Positions 34,600-45,848 of a DNA stretch of 64,000 nt are shown in pieces (positions within the stretch are counted from its first letter, which is position 1; every line of letters begins with the position of its first letter). The notes under the pieces were generated by a model that saw only the letters and a program-made list of their open reading frames with translations, was not told the origin of the DNA and did not search any database. Made by a program: the position numbers and the translations under genes. Origin of the DNA: Capra hircus (Eukaryota; Chordata; Mammalia; Artiodactyla; Bovidae); contig NC_030826.1 of the NCBI RefSeq assembly GCF_001704415.2, positions 61,461,362 to 61,525,361 of the forward strand. The letters run 5' to 3'.

Positions 34600-35892
34600 T
34601 CAGTTCGGTTCAGTCGCTCAGTCGTGTCCGACTCTGCGACCCCATGAACTGCAGCATGCCAGGCCTCCCTGTTCATCACCATCTCCCGGAGTTCACTCAG
34701 ACTCACATCCATCGAGTCCGTGATGCCATCCAGCCATCTCATCCTCGGTCATCCCTTTCTTCTCCTGCCCCCAATCCCTCCCAGCATCAGAGTTAGTTCC
34801 AATGAGTCAACTCTTCGCATGAGGTGACCAAAGTACTGGAGCTTCAGCTTTAGCATCATTCCTTCCAAAGAAATCCCAGGGTTGATCACCTTCAGAATGG
34901 ACTGCTTGGATCTCCTTGCAGTCCAAGGGACTCTCAAGAGTCTTCTCCAACACCACAGTTCAAAAGCATCAATTCTTTGGTGCTCAGCCTTCTTCACAGT
35001 CCAACTCTCACATCCATACATGACCACTGGAAAAGCCATAGCCTTGACTAGACGGACCTTAGTCAGCAAAGTAATGTCTCTGCTTTTGAATATACTATCT
35101 AGGTTGGTCATAACTTTTCTTCCAAGGAGTAAGCATCTTTTAATTTCATGGCTGCAGTCACCATTTGCAGTGATTCTGGAGCCCCAAAAAACAAAGTCTG
35201 ACACCGTTTCCACTGCTTTCCCATCTATTTCCCATGAAGTGATGGGACCGGATGCCATGATCTTCGTTTTCTGAATGTTGAGCTTTAGGCCAACTTTTTC
35301 GCTCTCCTCTTTCACTTTCATCAAGAGGCTCCTCAGCTCCTCTTTACTTTCTGCCATAAGGGTAGTGTCATCTGCATATCTGAGGTTATTGATATTTCTC
35401 CTGGCAATCTTGATTCCAGCTTGTGCTTCTTCCAGTCCAGCATTTCTCATGGTGTACTCTGCATAGAAGTTAAATAAGCAGGGTGACAATATACAGCCTT
35501 GACGGACTCCTTTTCCTATTTGTAACCAGTCTGTTGTTCCATGTCCAGTTCTAACTGTTGCTTCCTGACCTGCATACAGATTTCTCAAGAGGCAGGTCAG
35601 GTGGTCTGGTATTCCCATCTCTTTCATAATTTTCCACAGTTTATTGTGATCCACACAGTCAAAGGCTTTGGCATAGTCAATAAAGCAGAAATAGATGTTT
35701 TTCTGGAACTCTTTTGCTTTTTCCATGATCCAGCGGATGTTGGCAATTTGATCTCTGGTTCCTCTGCCTTTTCTAAAACCAGCTTGAATGTCAGGGAGTT
35801 CATGGTTCACATATTGCTGAAGCCTGGCTTGGAGAATTTTGAGCATTACTTTACTAGCATATGAGACGAGTGCAACTGTGCAGTAGTTTGAG
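34600..35892 (-). mobile_element. BovB LINE, best-preserved copy, exact target-site duplication
   Basis: A 1,293-bp BovB in minus orientation, from the reverse-transcriptase region to the 3' end, sense to CEP112. CATCTCACTGT at 34589-34599 and 35893-35903 is an exact 11-bp target-site duplication. The low divergence and the long open frame suggest the youngest BovB in the window. It lacks the 5' end and endonuclease domain, so it could not move on its own. Confidence 0.97.
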
Positions 35893-35909
35893 CATCTCAC
35901 TGTACTCAC
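34749..35909 (-). pseudogene. BovB reverse transcriptase, 386-codon open remnant
   Basis: The longest repeat-derived coding remnant in the window. The first five or six residues come from flanking DNA. Then come motif A FIDYAKAFD (residues 76-84), motif B GVRQGCILSPCLF (134-146) and catalytic YADD (178-181), followed by the thumb-like region and NYLDSIF-type downstream text ending GGRRRKG. A stop at 34746-34748 lies before the usual C-terminal segment, which other copies retain (for example 59751-60170). The N-terminal endonuclease is absent. It is not expected to be active, though the RT core residues are intact. Confidence 0.9.
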
Positions 35910-36256
35910 GGCGAAAATACTAAGGAAAGCTGATTTAAAAAATCAGTAGATATGAAGTCTACAAAATGAAATGGCTTAATCTCACCATCGGTAACATGAA
36001 AATCAGCATTTGTTTATTCCAGAATGACTCACACAGCTAAGGAATGCTTGGGATCCCCTGGGTGACACCAAAGGAGATCTTCGTAATGACTGGGGCAGAA
36101 AACCTCCCACTCCAGCTTCTGCAACAGCGGCACAGCCAGCACGGCCGCTGGGGCGCGGGCTGGCAAAGTTTCCTTCCCCCAAAAGGAGTCAACAGTGGAG
36201 CTGCTAATTTAACTCGGTATACTTGCCGTTTTGAATCTTGTTGTTAAGCAGCCTTT
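35904..36256. other. Intronic sequence, no feature recognised
   Basis: Unique sequence without a recognised feature. Confidence 0.45.
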
Positions 36257-36850
36257 TGCTGTTGCTGTTCAGCCACTCAGTTGTGTCTGACTCTTCGCAA
36301 CCTCGTGGACTGCAGCACAGAAGGCCTCCTGGTCCCTCACCAGGAGGGACCAAACTGTCCAAATCCATGTCCATTGAGGGGCTTTCCTGGTGGCTCAGAC
36401 AGTAAAGAATCTGCCTGCAATGTGGGAGACCTGGGTTCCATCCTGGGGTTGGGAAGATCTCCTGGAGGAGGGCATGGCAACCCACTCCAGTATTCTTGCC
36501 TGGAGAATCCCATGGACAGAGGGGGCCTGGTGGGCTACAGTCCATGGGGTCGCCAAGAACTGGACACAACTGAGTGACAAGTACAGCAAGTGTCCACTGA
36601 GTCAGTGATGCCATCCAGCCATCTCATCCTCTGACACCCCCTTCTCTTCCTGCCCTCAATCTTTCCCAGCATCAGGGTCTTTTCCAATGAGTCAGCTCTT
36701 CACTTCAAAAGACCAAAATATCAGAGTGTCAGCATCAGTCCTTTCAATCAGTCTTCAGGACTGGCTTCCTTTAGGACTTACTGGTTGGATCTCCATGCTG
36801 TCCAAGGGATTCTCAAGGGTCTTCTCCGGCGCTGCAGTTTGAAATCAGCA
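36257..36850 (-). mobile_element. BovB LINE 3' end, split by a Bov-tA SINE
   Basis: The part at 36257-36378 (GTTCAGCCACTCAGTTGTGT, CGCAACCTCGTGGACTGCAG) continues at 36591 with CCACTGAGTCAGTGATGCCA, TCTTTCCCAGCATCAGGGTC and CTTACTGGTTGGATCTCCAT. Divergence is high, so it is an older copy. Confidence 0.88.
36379..36590 (+). mobile_element. Bov-tA SINE nested in BovB
   Basis: Head GGGCTTTCCTGGTGGCTCAG, body CATGGCAACCCACTCCAGTA, end GGACACAACTGAGTGACAAG. TGTCCATTGAG at 36368-36378 and TGTCCACTGAG at 36591-36601 form an 11-bp target-site duplication of BovB sequence, with one transition. Confidence 0.95.
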
Positions 36851-37242
36851 TTTAGGTGAAGAAACATGGAACACTGCAGGAGAGCTGGACGGCATCACAA
36901 GCATTTCCATCACAAGTGCAGGCGCGTATCTCCTGCCCTTGTGACGGGTGGTTTGGCCTGGGCTTGTCCAAGTGCACAGGCTGGTTTTACAACATCTGAG
37001 CACACGTGTGCTGTGACTTGGCTGTGTGTGTTGGTTCAAATGGTTCGATTTGCCTGATTTTTAAAAACTGAGACTGAAATATTAAAACCCTGTTTTATTT
37101 ATACACACACTTATCAAAATATGGTACTCATCCATAAAAAGACTGCAAAGAAGTGCGTTGAGCTCTAAAGTACAAACCCCTCTATGCTGAGGTTTCTTTC
37201 TCGTTTGCTTTGGTTTTGCTCTGCTTTGTTTAACGTTCTTAC
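36851..37242. other. Intronic sequence upstream of the CEP112 donor, no feature recognised
   Basis: Unique sequence apart from an AT-rich stretch near 37075-37120. Confidence 0.45.
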
Positions 37243-37305
37243 CTGAGAAGACTTGGCCAGCTTCTGGGTGTATTCCTTCTCAATCTGCTTCAGCCTGCTG
37301 TTGGC
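37243..37305 (-). CDS. CEP112: CEP112 internal coding exon (63 bp, 21 codons)
   Basis: This exon encodes ANSRLKQIEKEYTQKLAKSSQ read on the minus strand, 20 of whose 21 residues match the human CEP112 protein as I remember it (R for K at the fourth position). CEP112 is a coiled-coil centrosomal protein of about 955 residues, and this piece falls near residue 800. Borders are seen directly: a pyrimidine-rich tract ending TTTTTCAG before GCC, and CAG/GTAAGAAC at the 3' side. Both borders are phase 0, so the exon could be skipped without a frameshift. The heptad-like spacing of L, I, Y and L fits a coiled coil. The open frame runs past both borders into intron, but those extra residues are not part of the protein. 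The next exon in transcription order is at 28859-29008, and the two join in frame across an 8.2-kb intron. Confidence 0.93.
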
Positions 37306-37689
37306 CTGAAAAACACACGGACAGGAGCACACACACACACAGTGACCTGTCAGCGTGGCGTCTCTGCACACGCCCGTCACCAGGCGCTGGGCCGGCCGCC
37401 AGCCGCAACGCCCTTCTGGGGCGGCCAGAAAACCACAGGCCTTGCCTTTGATCTAACGCCAACTATTCATCACTTAAAAAGCAAAAGAGAAAAAAAAGCT
37501 CTCTCCTGCCAATTATTAGGCAAACACAGACTTCTGTGGAAAGAGAAAGGGAGAAGGAGAGACAGAAATAGACCCAGCACAAGCGTGCCGGCTCAGACGT
37601 GCAGGGGCAGAGGCAGGAAAGAGGGGGAAGAAGTCAGGGGAGAGGGGCGGTGCGGAGGAGGGGGGCAAACGTCATGCCCTTTCCCTTAG

Positions 37690-37775
37690 TTTAGAGATGA
37701 AAGAACTGGATGCTCCTGACCGAGGCGGAGGGGAGGCTCAGAGGCACTGAGCTGAGATCTGAGCCCCTGCCCTGC
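37690..37775 (+). mobile_element. MIR SINE fragment
   Basis: AGAGATGAAAGAACTGGATG, GGGGAGGCTCAGAGGCACTG and GAGATCTGAGCCCCTGCCCT resemble the MIR core. Confidence 0.5.
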
Positions 37776-38324
37776 CCTCCTTTCCTGGAGTGACAAGTGC
37801 AGCTAAATCGCACAGTGTTTGTGCCCGGGAAGTGGGGTGGCCTTCCCAGAACCGGCCCACACCCCAAGCACTGCGTCCTCTCCTTTGCATTGCAGCTCCG
37901 GGCCTGTGTGTGAGCTGCTTTGCTGTCTCTGGGAGCCTCGCGTCTCCATTTTATCCTCCGAGCCGGGGGAGGTCATGGTGAAGCCCCCGGCCTCCCCCCC
38001 ACGCACGGTGCAGGCAGCACGCTGGCCCTGTCGGTCTGGGCTTGTGGCCCTCATTCTAGGACAGGCTTTGGTTATGACTGTCTGTTCCCTCCCTTTTCCC
38101 CCAACCCTCCCTCCCTCTGTCTCCTCTCTCCGACCGCCTGTCTTTCAGCTCTGAGGACTAGACCTCTCAGGTTTATCGTCTCTTTTTCTTATCGTTTCTA
38201 TTTGCTATTACCTTGTCTTTTTGATGTTAATATTTTGTACTGATTTCTCAACTTTGGGTTTTTAAAAAATTCTGCCATGCGATTGATATTTCCAGGAGCT
38301 CTGCTGTTCTCTGAACAGCACCAT

Positions 38325-38425
38325 CACGCCCCCTTTGATAAGGGCCGAGGAAGCTGAGGTGCAGCGAGCTTCAGTAACCCGCCCCAGCGGCACTCACAGG
38401 GCATGAGGGAGCCGGGACCAGCCCA
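38325..38425 (+). mobile_element. MIR SINE fragment
   Basis: GATAAGGGCCGAGGAAGCTG, GTGCAGCGAGCTTCAGTAAC and CGGCACTCACAGGGCATGAG follow the MIR core. Confidence 0.55.
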
Positions 38426-38949
38426 CAGGGGAGCAGGCCCCGAACCGGCTGGAGCGCTGGCCCAGGGCCTCTCAGGGTCCCACTGCTCCCTGGGGCCTGA
38501 CTTCATACACACCCAGACACGTCTGTGCGTCCATGCACACACACACACGTTTTCTTTCTGCTCTCTAGAGCATGTGTATTTTTCCTTAGTTCCCTCTATT
38601 TCCTTGCTGAGCCAGCCCGTTTTGGTCTGTTTTTCACCTTAGAAATTGCTTTGCATTTTGGGTGACCTTTGGTGTTCTTTCTTACTTAAAGCGTGGCCCT
38701 CTAGAACCGGCAGGCCTGGGGATGGGCGCGTGCTGGCTCCGGGACTCTCCCACGCCATCATCTGACCGCCCAGCACTGCGCCCTTGGGTTTACCGCCTGA
38801 AGGCGCACACCTGGTGACTGAGGTTTTCAGAAGGGCGTCTAGATGCTCAGGACATTGATTCTTGGAAAATTCCGTTTTAATTTAGCCCTGGGTCTCCTCT
38901 CTCATTCTATCTATCCAGGGAACAAACCCATCTCCAAGTGGTGGTGTTT
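38426..38949. other. Intronic sequence, no feature recognised
   Basis: A short CA run near 38537-38549. No gene or named repeat. Confidence 0.45.
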
Positions 38950-39160
38950 GGAGTGAGGCTCAGATGGTAAAGAATCCACCTGCAATGCAGGACACAGGTT
39001 TGATCCCTGGGTTGGGAAGATGCCGTGGAGGAGGGCATGGCAACTCACTCCAGCGTTCCTGCCTGGAGAATCCCATGGACAGAGCGGCCTGGCGGGCCAC
39101 GGTCAATGGGGTTGCACAGAGTCGGACAAGCTGAGACAGACAGACAGACAGACACACACA
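38950..39160 (+). mobile_element. Bov-tA SINE with (CAGA)n tail
   Basis: GTGAGGCTCAGATGGTAAAG, B-box-like AGGTTTGATCCCTGGG, body GGCAACTCACTCCAGCGTTC, then a (CAGA)n/(CA)n run at about 39133-39158 in place of the usual end. Confidence 0.92.
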
Positions 39161-41640
39161 GCATCGTTTGGGGGTCACTGGGTTGCGGGCTGGGGCTCTG
39201 GAGCCAGGATCGGCCTGTAAGAAGAGGCCCTGCCAGCCAGGGCACAGTGGCAACGAGAAGGCGTGTGCGTCGGGGCGGGGCGGGAGGGGGTCCCGCCGGC
39301 GCCCACCGCGGGCTCCCACCCCCCCAGCTGCTGGGGGCACGTTTCTGCTCCTGACAAGGCGCCCATGTGGGTCTGTTACAGGACCCGAGCTGACTATGCA
39401 GCCCTGCGCTTCATGACAAGCTCCCCCGCTGCCTCGAGGCCCTCCCATCTGGAGCCCCAAGAGGGGCCGGGCCTGACTGAGGCTGCTCTCCCAGGGACTC
39501 ATCCCTGCGGCTCCATGACTGATAAACCACTGTCGAGGAAACCGAGGCCGTGGAGAAACTCACGAGGTGCATCTGTCTCGGCCAGTACTTTTTAAAGATG
39601 CCTTCATCAATACTTCCAGAGTGTCAAGGTGGGCATGAGGGAGACTGGTGGTCCAGACGTGAGCCGAGTGAGCCGAGTGGGCCAGTGCCCCGGGGAGCCC
39701 GGGAGATGAGGGGTCCAGACTCTGCTACCAAACAACGGAGAGATGGGCTGGAGGCTGCAGGGCAAGTAGGAGGACAGCACAGCTGTGTGTAGGAGACGGG
39801 AGGCCTGGCTGTGGAGGGGGCAGAGCCGGGGGCTAAGCTTAGCGGAGTCGTGTCCTCGAGTAGAGGATGGGGTGGGCGGTGAGGCCTGTCATCCCCGGTG
39901 CGGGGTGCAGGAGAGGTTCGCGAGGACCTCTACAGGGCCGGCAGAGGAGGCTTCTGGGAGAGTCCAGGTGTGTGGACAGGTGGCAAGTCACCTGGGAAAC
40001 CAGGCAGAGAAGAGGCAGAGGGTCAATCTGAGCCCCAGGGATCCAGGAAGCATTCTGGCCACTCGGAATCGACAATGCTGGCTTTAAAGTGAGGCCAGCT
40101 GGTGAGACATGAACACCTCCAGGACTTGCCAACAAGGAGCAGAACCAACACTCTGGGGAATAATGAGACTAACTGAGGAAATAAAATGAACGTGTCACCC
40201 TCCAAGGCCATTACTGTTTGAGCCTAAATCACAGCTGTCTGGGTTCTGAACTCCTCTTAAGTTGGTCTAAAAAGCTCCAGTTTAGCACTGCTGAAACGCT
40301 ACAGCTCAGTTTTGATGCAAACTGCTTCTAACACACTTCTGAATAATTTTATTCTCAGGATGTACTGACTGTCCATTTTATTTTCATACATAAAATTAGG
40401 TTAGGGTTAGTTATTTTCATCTAAATCTTATTTTTACAGCTCTGGTTACTATTTAGAAACACAATTTTCCAACCATCATCTGTAGCATGGCCTGAACAGA
40501 CGCAGAATAACAGATGAGAGGAAAGTCTTAAAACGAGAAAGCGACTTTGCTTTCGCTGCTGTCCTTCGACCTCCCGGCCCTGGTGGCCTGGCCTCCCGCC
40601 CCCATGCTCGGCTCCCTCTGCCGCTCCCGGCCGCTTCCTCCGCTCCCTCTTCTCTGCTCAAGAGTTAAGTGTATTCAATCACTTTCTCTGTGATTCCCAT
40701 CAAACTCTTGGGTTTCAAACCCTCCTGGAAAGGAGCACCAGATAACTTTCACAAAAGTGTTGATGGTTAATCATCTTAATTGCTACCTTTTTCCTGCAGG
40801 GTATTTTGTCTTAATTCCAAAAGAGTCCTTCATTCTCCACCCGCGCCCCCCCCCCCCCGCCTTTTTTTCTCATTTCCTATCATTAGTGGTAAAAGTCCAG
40901 GCATTCATGATTTCCAAGAACGTGACCTGGGGAGATGAAAATTAGGAGACTCATCTAGAATATTCATATTCAAGGCAAGCCCAGATCTTATATAGAGAAG
41001 TTTCTTTAAAAATATAATGGCACACATTTTTGAATAATATATTTGTTTTTAGGATTGAAGAGAAAGATGCTTCCCGGAACCTTGAAATGCAGCACAAAGC
41101 TCGGTTTCCTGTGCAGTTTTTCCTATTCGTAAGCTTTGCAGGAATCCACCTGCTGCTTCGTCAAACACTGTGAGTGTGGTTATGGACACTGGTGCCAGGT
41201 GCTAATATGGAACTGTTGTACTGCTCTGCCAGCAGAAATATTCAGAGAATTCATAACAAATACTTGTATTTAATATATTCACAGAGCTTTCCAACTTGAA
41301 AAATCTCCGTGTTGTACCGCAAAATAAAGGTATAAGTTTGAAAGCATAAATAAAATTCACACTTTACATTTGCCCGGGATAGAGTACCTGGGGCTGTGCA
41401 TTGCCTGGTGTGTAAACAGCCAGGAGCTAGAAGAGGTGCAGGAAGCGCTGCTGTCAGACGTGATGTGGGAGCAGGAAGCACAGGTCCGTGCCCCTGGGAA
41501 GGGCAGGGAGACTGGCGAGATAAGTCCAGCACGCGCCCTGCCTTTGTCCGGGAGGCAGACACTGGATCCGAAGGACCAAAGATAAGCGGACAGGAGGAGG
41601 AGCAGGAATGCGTGTGCAGGAGAGAAGTCAGGCCACAGAC
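39161..41640. other. Intronic sequence, no feature recognised
   Basis: GC-rich at 39230-39330, then ordinary. A C13 run at 40846-40858 followed by T7 is the only notable simple tract. Open frames have no recognised motif. Confidence 0.5.
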
Positions 41641-41649
41641 TCGGCCCCA

Positions 41650-42600
41650 GAAGTGACAGAGATGGAGGAACCAGTAGACAGAGATTTTACAACGCTAATT
41701 AAAACCAGACCCAAGTATTTAAACAAAACCTTGAACACAGTGAAGAGAGAAACAGACCGAAAAAAGGACTCAACAGCCTAGCGCACAGTAATCTGTTATC
41801 TGAAAGGAACGTTCACTGGTGGGACGGCAGATCTGGCACTGCAGATCACTGAATACGGAGAAAAGGCATCGTAAGCACCAAGCGGCCATCGGGGGATAGA
41901 GCACCGAACCTAACGCCCCGCTGAGACTGTGTCATGGCAACTGCTGCTGCTAAGGTGCTTCAGTCGTGTCCGACTCTGTGCGACCCCGTGGACGGCAGCC
42001 CACCAGGCTCCCCCGTCCCTGGGATTCTCCAGGCAAGAGCACTGGAGGGGGTTGCCATTTCCTTCTCCAATGCATGGAAGTGAAAAGTGAAAGGGAAGTC
42101 GCTCAGTCGTGTCCAACCCTTAGCATGGACTACAGCCTAGCAGGCTCCTCCATCCATGGGATGTTCCAGGCAACAGTACTGGAGTGGGGTGCCATTGCCT
42201 TCTCTTAACATATGTGAAACTGTTTACCAGGAGAAGGTTTGGGAAAATATTTAAAGACATAATTGTGGGAAAATTTCCAACGTGAAGAAAACTATAAACC
42301 CACAAGTTGAAGATCAATGAACCACAACAATAAAGAAAGACAATGAAAATCAAATCAGATATATCATAATCAAATCGCAAGAACTGAAATAAAGGTAAAA
42401 TCTTAAAAAAAATCCAGAAAAAGGATACATTAAAAAGATAAGAGTGAGGATTTTTCATCTGAAACTATACGAGTCAAAAGATAACATAACGAATCTTTAA
42501 AGTGCTGAAAGCAAAAAAATTGTCAATCTAGAATTGCATACTTAGCGAAAATATCCTTCAAAACTGAAGATGAAATGCAGACAGCTTCAGTTAAGACCTT
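41650..42600. mobile_element. Ancient L1 fragment, split by a BovA2 insertion
   Basis: After the BovA2, phrases such as ACTATAAACCCACAAGTTGA, TATATCATAATCAAATCGCA and CATACTTAGCGAAAATATCC are typical of an old mammalian L1 non-coding segment. The stretch 41650-41940 before it is A-rich with similar character. The strand is not certain. Confidence 0.6.
41943..42206 (-). mobile_element. BovA2 SINE
   Basis: Two BovA bodies in reverse: GGTGCTTCAGTCGTGTCCGA and GTCGCTCAGTCGTGTCCAAC, linked by TGGAAGTGAAAAGTGAAAGG. The second unit has lost about 15 bases around the GACCCCATGG site. A short (TGC)n tail lies at 41942-41950. Confidence 0.93.
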
Positions 42601-42637
42601 GGAAATTGGGCACATCTTTGACGGACAGCAGAGGAAG

Positions 42638-42853
42638 TGCTTCCCTGGTGGCTCAACGGCAAAGACTCTGCCTGTGATGCAGAAGACACAGGTTCGACCC
42701 CTGGGTCAGAAGATTCCCTGCAGGAGGGCGTGGCAGCCCACTCCAGTATTCCTGCCTGGAGAATCCCCTGGACAGAGGGGCCTGGGGGGCTACAGTTCAC
42801 GGGGCTGCAAAGAGTCGGACACGACTTACTGATTGAACAACAACAACAGCAAC
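42638..42853 (+). mobile_element. Bov-tA SINE
   Basis: Head GTGCTTCCCTGGTGGCTCAA, B-box-like AGGTTCGACCCCTGGG, body CAGCCCACTCCAGTATTCCT, end GGACACGACTTACTGATTGA plus (ACA)n. Confidence 0.93.
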
Positions 42854-43019
42854 GAATGTTTGCATGCACCAGGGTATTTCTGAAGCCATTGTTTCCGCTC
42901 TAATTTTTTCCCTAGAATTTCCAGCTCATCTTTATTAGGGAGTGGTCAATGATAAATTTTAACATAAGATGATTTTTTGGTAAGCTTTTAAACTGAAAAT
43001 ATTTTTTAACTTTAAACAT

Positions 43020-43345
43020 TTTAATTTTACATTGGTCCACAGCTGACTTACAGTGGCGTGTTAGTTTCAGGTCCGTAGCAAAGGTACGTACATTATTAGT
43101 ATTTGCTATATATGCATATCTCCTCTTTTTTCAGATCCCTTTTCTGCACAGGTTATTACAGACTGCTGAGCAGAGTTCTCCACCTAGCAGCACAAGACAG
43201 CACAAGATGACTCTCTGTTTTAAATCGAAATAGAGTCGACATACACTATCTTGTTAGTTTCCGGTGTCCTGAAGAATGGCCTGGTATCTGCATATGTTAC
43301 GAAGTGATCACCATGATGAGCCTAATAACCCTCTGTCTCCGCACG
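43020..43345 (-). mobile_element. L1 LINE 3' UTR fragment
   Basis: In reverse orientation: CAGCTGACTTACAGTGGCGTG, TTAGTTTCAGGTCCGTAGCA and GGTTATTACAGACTGCTGAG. A second similar stretch at 43205-43290 (TCTTGTTAGTTTCCGGTGTC) suggests a partly duplicated or second fragment. Confidence 0.65.
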
Positions 43346-45639
43346 AAGTTACTGCCGATGAGATCGAGTCCTGCTGTTGCGCCTGGAACATCTGAGTCTT
43401 ACTCTGAGTCCCAGTTAAGTTCTCAGTGTGCGGCAATCATCACAAGAAAGGGCGCTTCAATTAGAGACTCCTGCCTTTCCACCGTCATGTGCAAATTCTA
43501 ACTTGAGAAAACGGCAGACTGGTCTAAACTGCAAAACATTAGCAAATGTCATACTCAGTGATTCTTCAGTTTCGATTCATTTTTAGAAAGTTGATTTAAG
43601 TCATTTTATATTGTTGCTTTACCCAGAACCTTAACCTAGTAAGTAGGAGCCCCAAGTGTTTTGGGTTTGGTCAATGCCCATTTTTTTGGTAAGGAGCTAC
43701 ATTCTCTATTAAAGAAGGAAGAAACTAGACAGTTTTGGAAAAGGGCTGTGATGTCATTATCAATATCACCATTGATTATCCTCAGTGACTATGATGGATC
43801 CATTCTCAGAAAAAATGCCCATATTCCTGAACTTGGCCCCATTTCTGAATATGCCAGATGAACGCTGGATGCATTCTCTACACAGATTTGATAACTGTGG
43901 TCAGTACTGTGGACTAAAATGATTGGTCTTCAGGTCTGTGACAGACAACCTAAAGAATAACGGGGGGCAGCTGGCTTTCTGCCCTCCCTGTAATTCAAGA
44001 GACTCATTTTCTCACCATTGCAACGTACATGCTTACGTGGCTAACACCCATAAATGATCATGTAAGATTTACATGGGGTTTCTTCCCATTACTGAGTAAG
44101 AATGCAAACTGTGAAACAAGCTTATGAAAACAGTTAAAGAATTAAGATCTAATCACATTTCAAAAGCTCACCCTCGGAGAAGTTCTCTGAAGCACAGGCC
44201 ACAGAAACTGAAATGCATTTAATACTTGGGCAGAAACACAAACTTTGAGAGAATGAAGGAGAAAAAAAAAACTTTATTTTGCTCCAGGGAAGAAGCAGCT
44301 ATTCTCTGATGTGCAAAAAAGAATTTATCATCAAAGACCAAATGTAAACGGGGCCAATTAATTTTTTTAAGATTCTCTACCTTCTATAATATTTTCATGT
44401 CTTCGTTGTCATGCTTTATGCCAAAGTCTAATGTTGCAGGATTTGACAGATGTTAAAGAAAATGACTGCTGTATTTAACAAACTGCAGCATACACGGTAT
44501 ACACTTTAAATATACTCAGTAGATCTATAGGTGACTGCCACAGTCATTGGCAGGGCACTTTCAGGAAGCAGGGAGAAGATCTGTTTCAAATATGTGACTT
44601 CGGACATCAAAACATGGTAAAATGATTCTAATTGAATTACTGGTCAAGCAATCAATTATTTCAAATAAAGTTTGAATCTAGGAGTTAGATGTCCTGACTT
44701 GGCATACTCACAGATCCCATTAATGTTTTTACCTATTTCAGAAAACTTTCTACTTTTGCCTCACTTGTATAACGTGATGAGTATTAGCAGGAAACTTATA
44801 GAATGATGCATTCACAGGAAGTTGCGACGCTAGGCTTGCAGAGAGTTCAACATAAAGCAATAATCTCGACACTTAACAAACGCTCTGGCCCCTTTCACGG
44901 ATAATCTGGAAGCTCAGAAAGGCGCTGAGAGGGCAGCCTTGAGGTCTAGTCATTAGATCTTCTTTACGGAAAATGGCTCAGCGCTCGCGTAGTTTCATGT
45001 GCTTCTCCAGGGTCGCCAGTATCGAGAGACTCACCGCACCAATTCACTGAAACTAACATCTGAAATGTTTGGCAACAAGGAGTATGGTGCCAAGGCTCCC
45101 GTTTGGTCTGCACACAGAGGTCTTCTTCATCAACGTCAGCTGCTCTGACTGACGAGGCCCACAGCTGCCAAACGGTGCACGGTGGGGCATGCTGGTTAAC
45201 AGCACCAGCTCTGATGTTAAACCAGCGTGGGTGGTGTGAGCACGGGCGAATCATCTACCTTCCCTGGCCACGATTTTATAAGGTGCAGATCAAGTGGACA
45301 ACAGAGATTAAACTGGACTGAGGTTCAGCCATGCACGTGCGGTGGACGTTCAGGACAGCAAGTGAGCAGAGGGCGGTGAGTTGGCCCTGCAAGGAGGACC
45401 AAGGCCAGCTCTTTATGGAGGAGCAGAACCGCAGGGGAAGGAAGAGTGAGCAGGAGGGGAAGCCGGCAGACTGAGGACTCAGGGCAAGCTGGCTGAGGGG
45501 TGCTGACGGCTGAGGCAGGCTGCGTTCTCCAGGGGGTGAAGCGGAAATGAGACAGAGCCGAGCGACCGCTGAGCTTACAGACTGGCAGTGCCAGGCATGA
45601 GAAGAGTGGCTTCCCGAATCAGGGTTTTGTGGGCAACTC
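43346..45639. other. Intronic sequence, no clear feature
   Basis: Mostly AT-rich unique sequence. A weak MIR-like patch lies near 45190-45260. No exon is recognised. Confidence 0.5.
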
Positions 45640-45848
45640 TCCCAGTATGTGCGCGAGCGTGCACAGTTGCGTCCGACTCTTTGAGACTCCACGGACTGTA
45701 GCCCCCCAGGCTCCTCTGTCCATGGGATTCTCCAGGCAAGAATACTGGAGTGGGTTGCCATGCCCTCCTCCAGGGGATCTCCCCAGACGAGGGATTGAAC
45801 CCATGTCTCCCACACTGGCAGGCGGGTTCTTTACCACTGAGCCAACTC
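45640..45848 (-). mobile_element. Bov-tA SINE
   Basis: In reverse: GCACAGTTGCGTCCGACTCT, TCCAGGCAAGAATACTGGAG, GGGATTGAACCCATGTCTCC and TTTACCACTGAGCCAACTCT. Confidence 0.93.

Larger units (their letters stand above)
29009..37242 (-). other. CEP112: CEP112 intron between the two recognised exons (8,234 bp)
   Basis: The intron is bounded by GTAAGAAC at its 5' end (37242 and down) and CTCTCCTTGCAG at its 3' end (29009 and up). It is phase 0. It carries MIR copies, Bov-tA SINEs, a nested SINE-in-BovB at 36.3-36.8 kb and the best-preserved BovB in the window (34600-35892). That BovB lies in the same orientation as CEP112, so its sequence is present in sense in the pre-mRNA. Confidence 0.9.

Noticed and set aside
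34882..35274. Plus-strand 130-codon frame
   Set aside because: Antisense shadow of the BovB reverse transcriptase on the minus strand. The same shadow recurs at 5071, 9110 and 47741.
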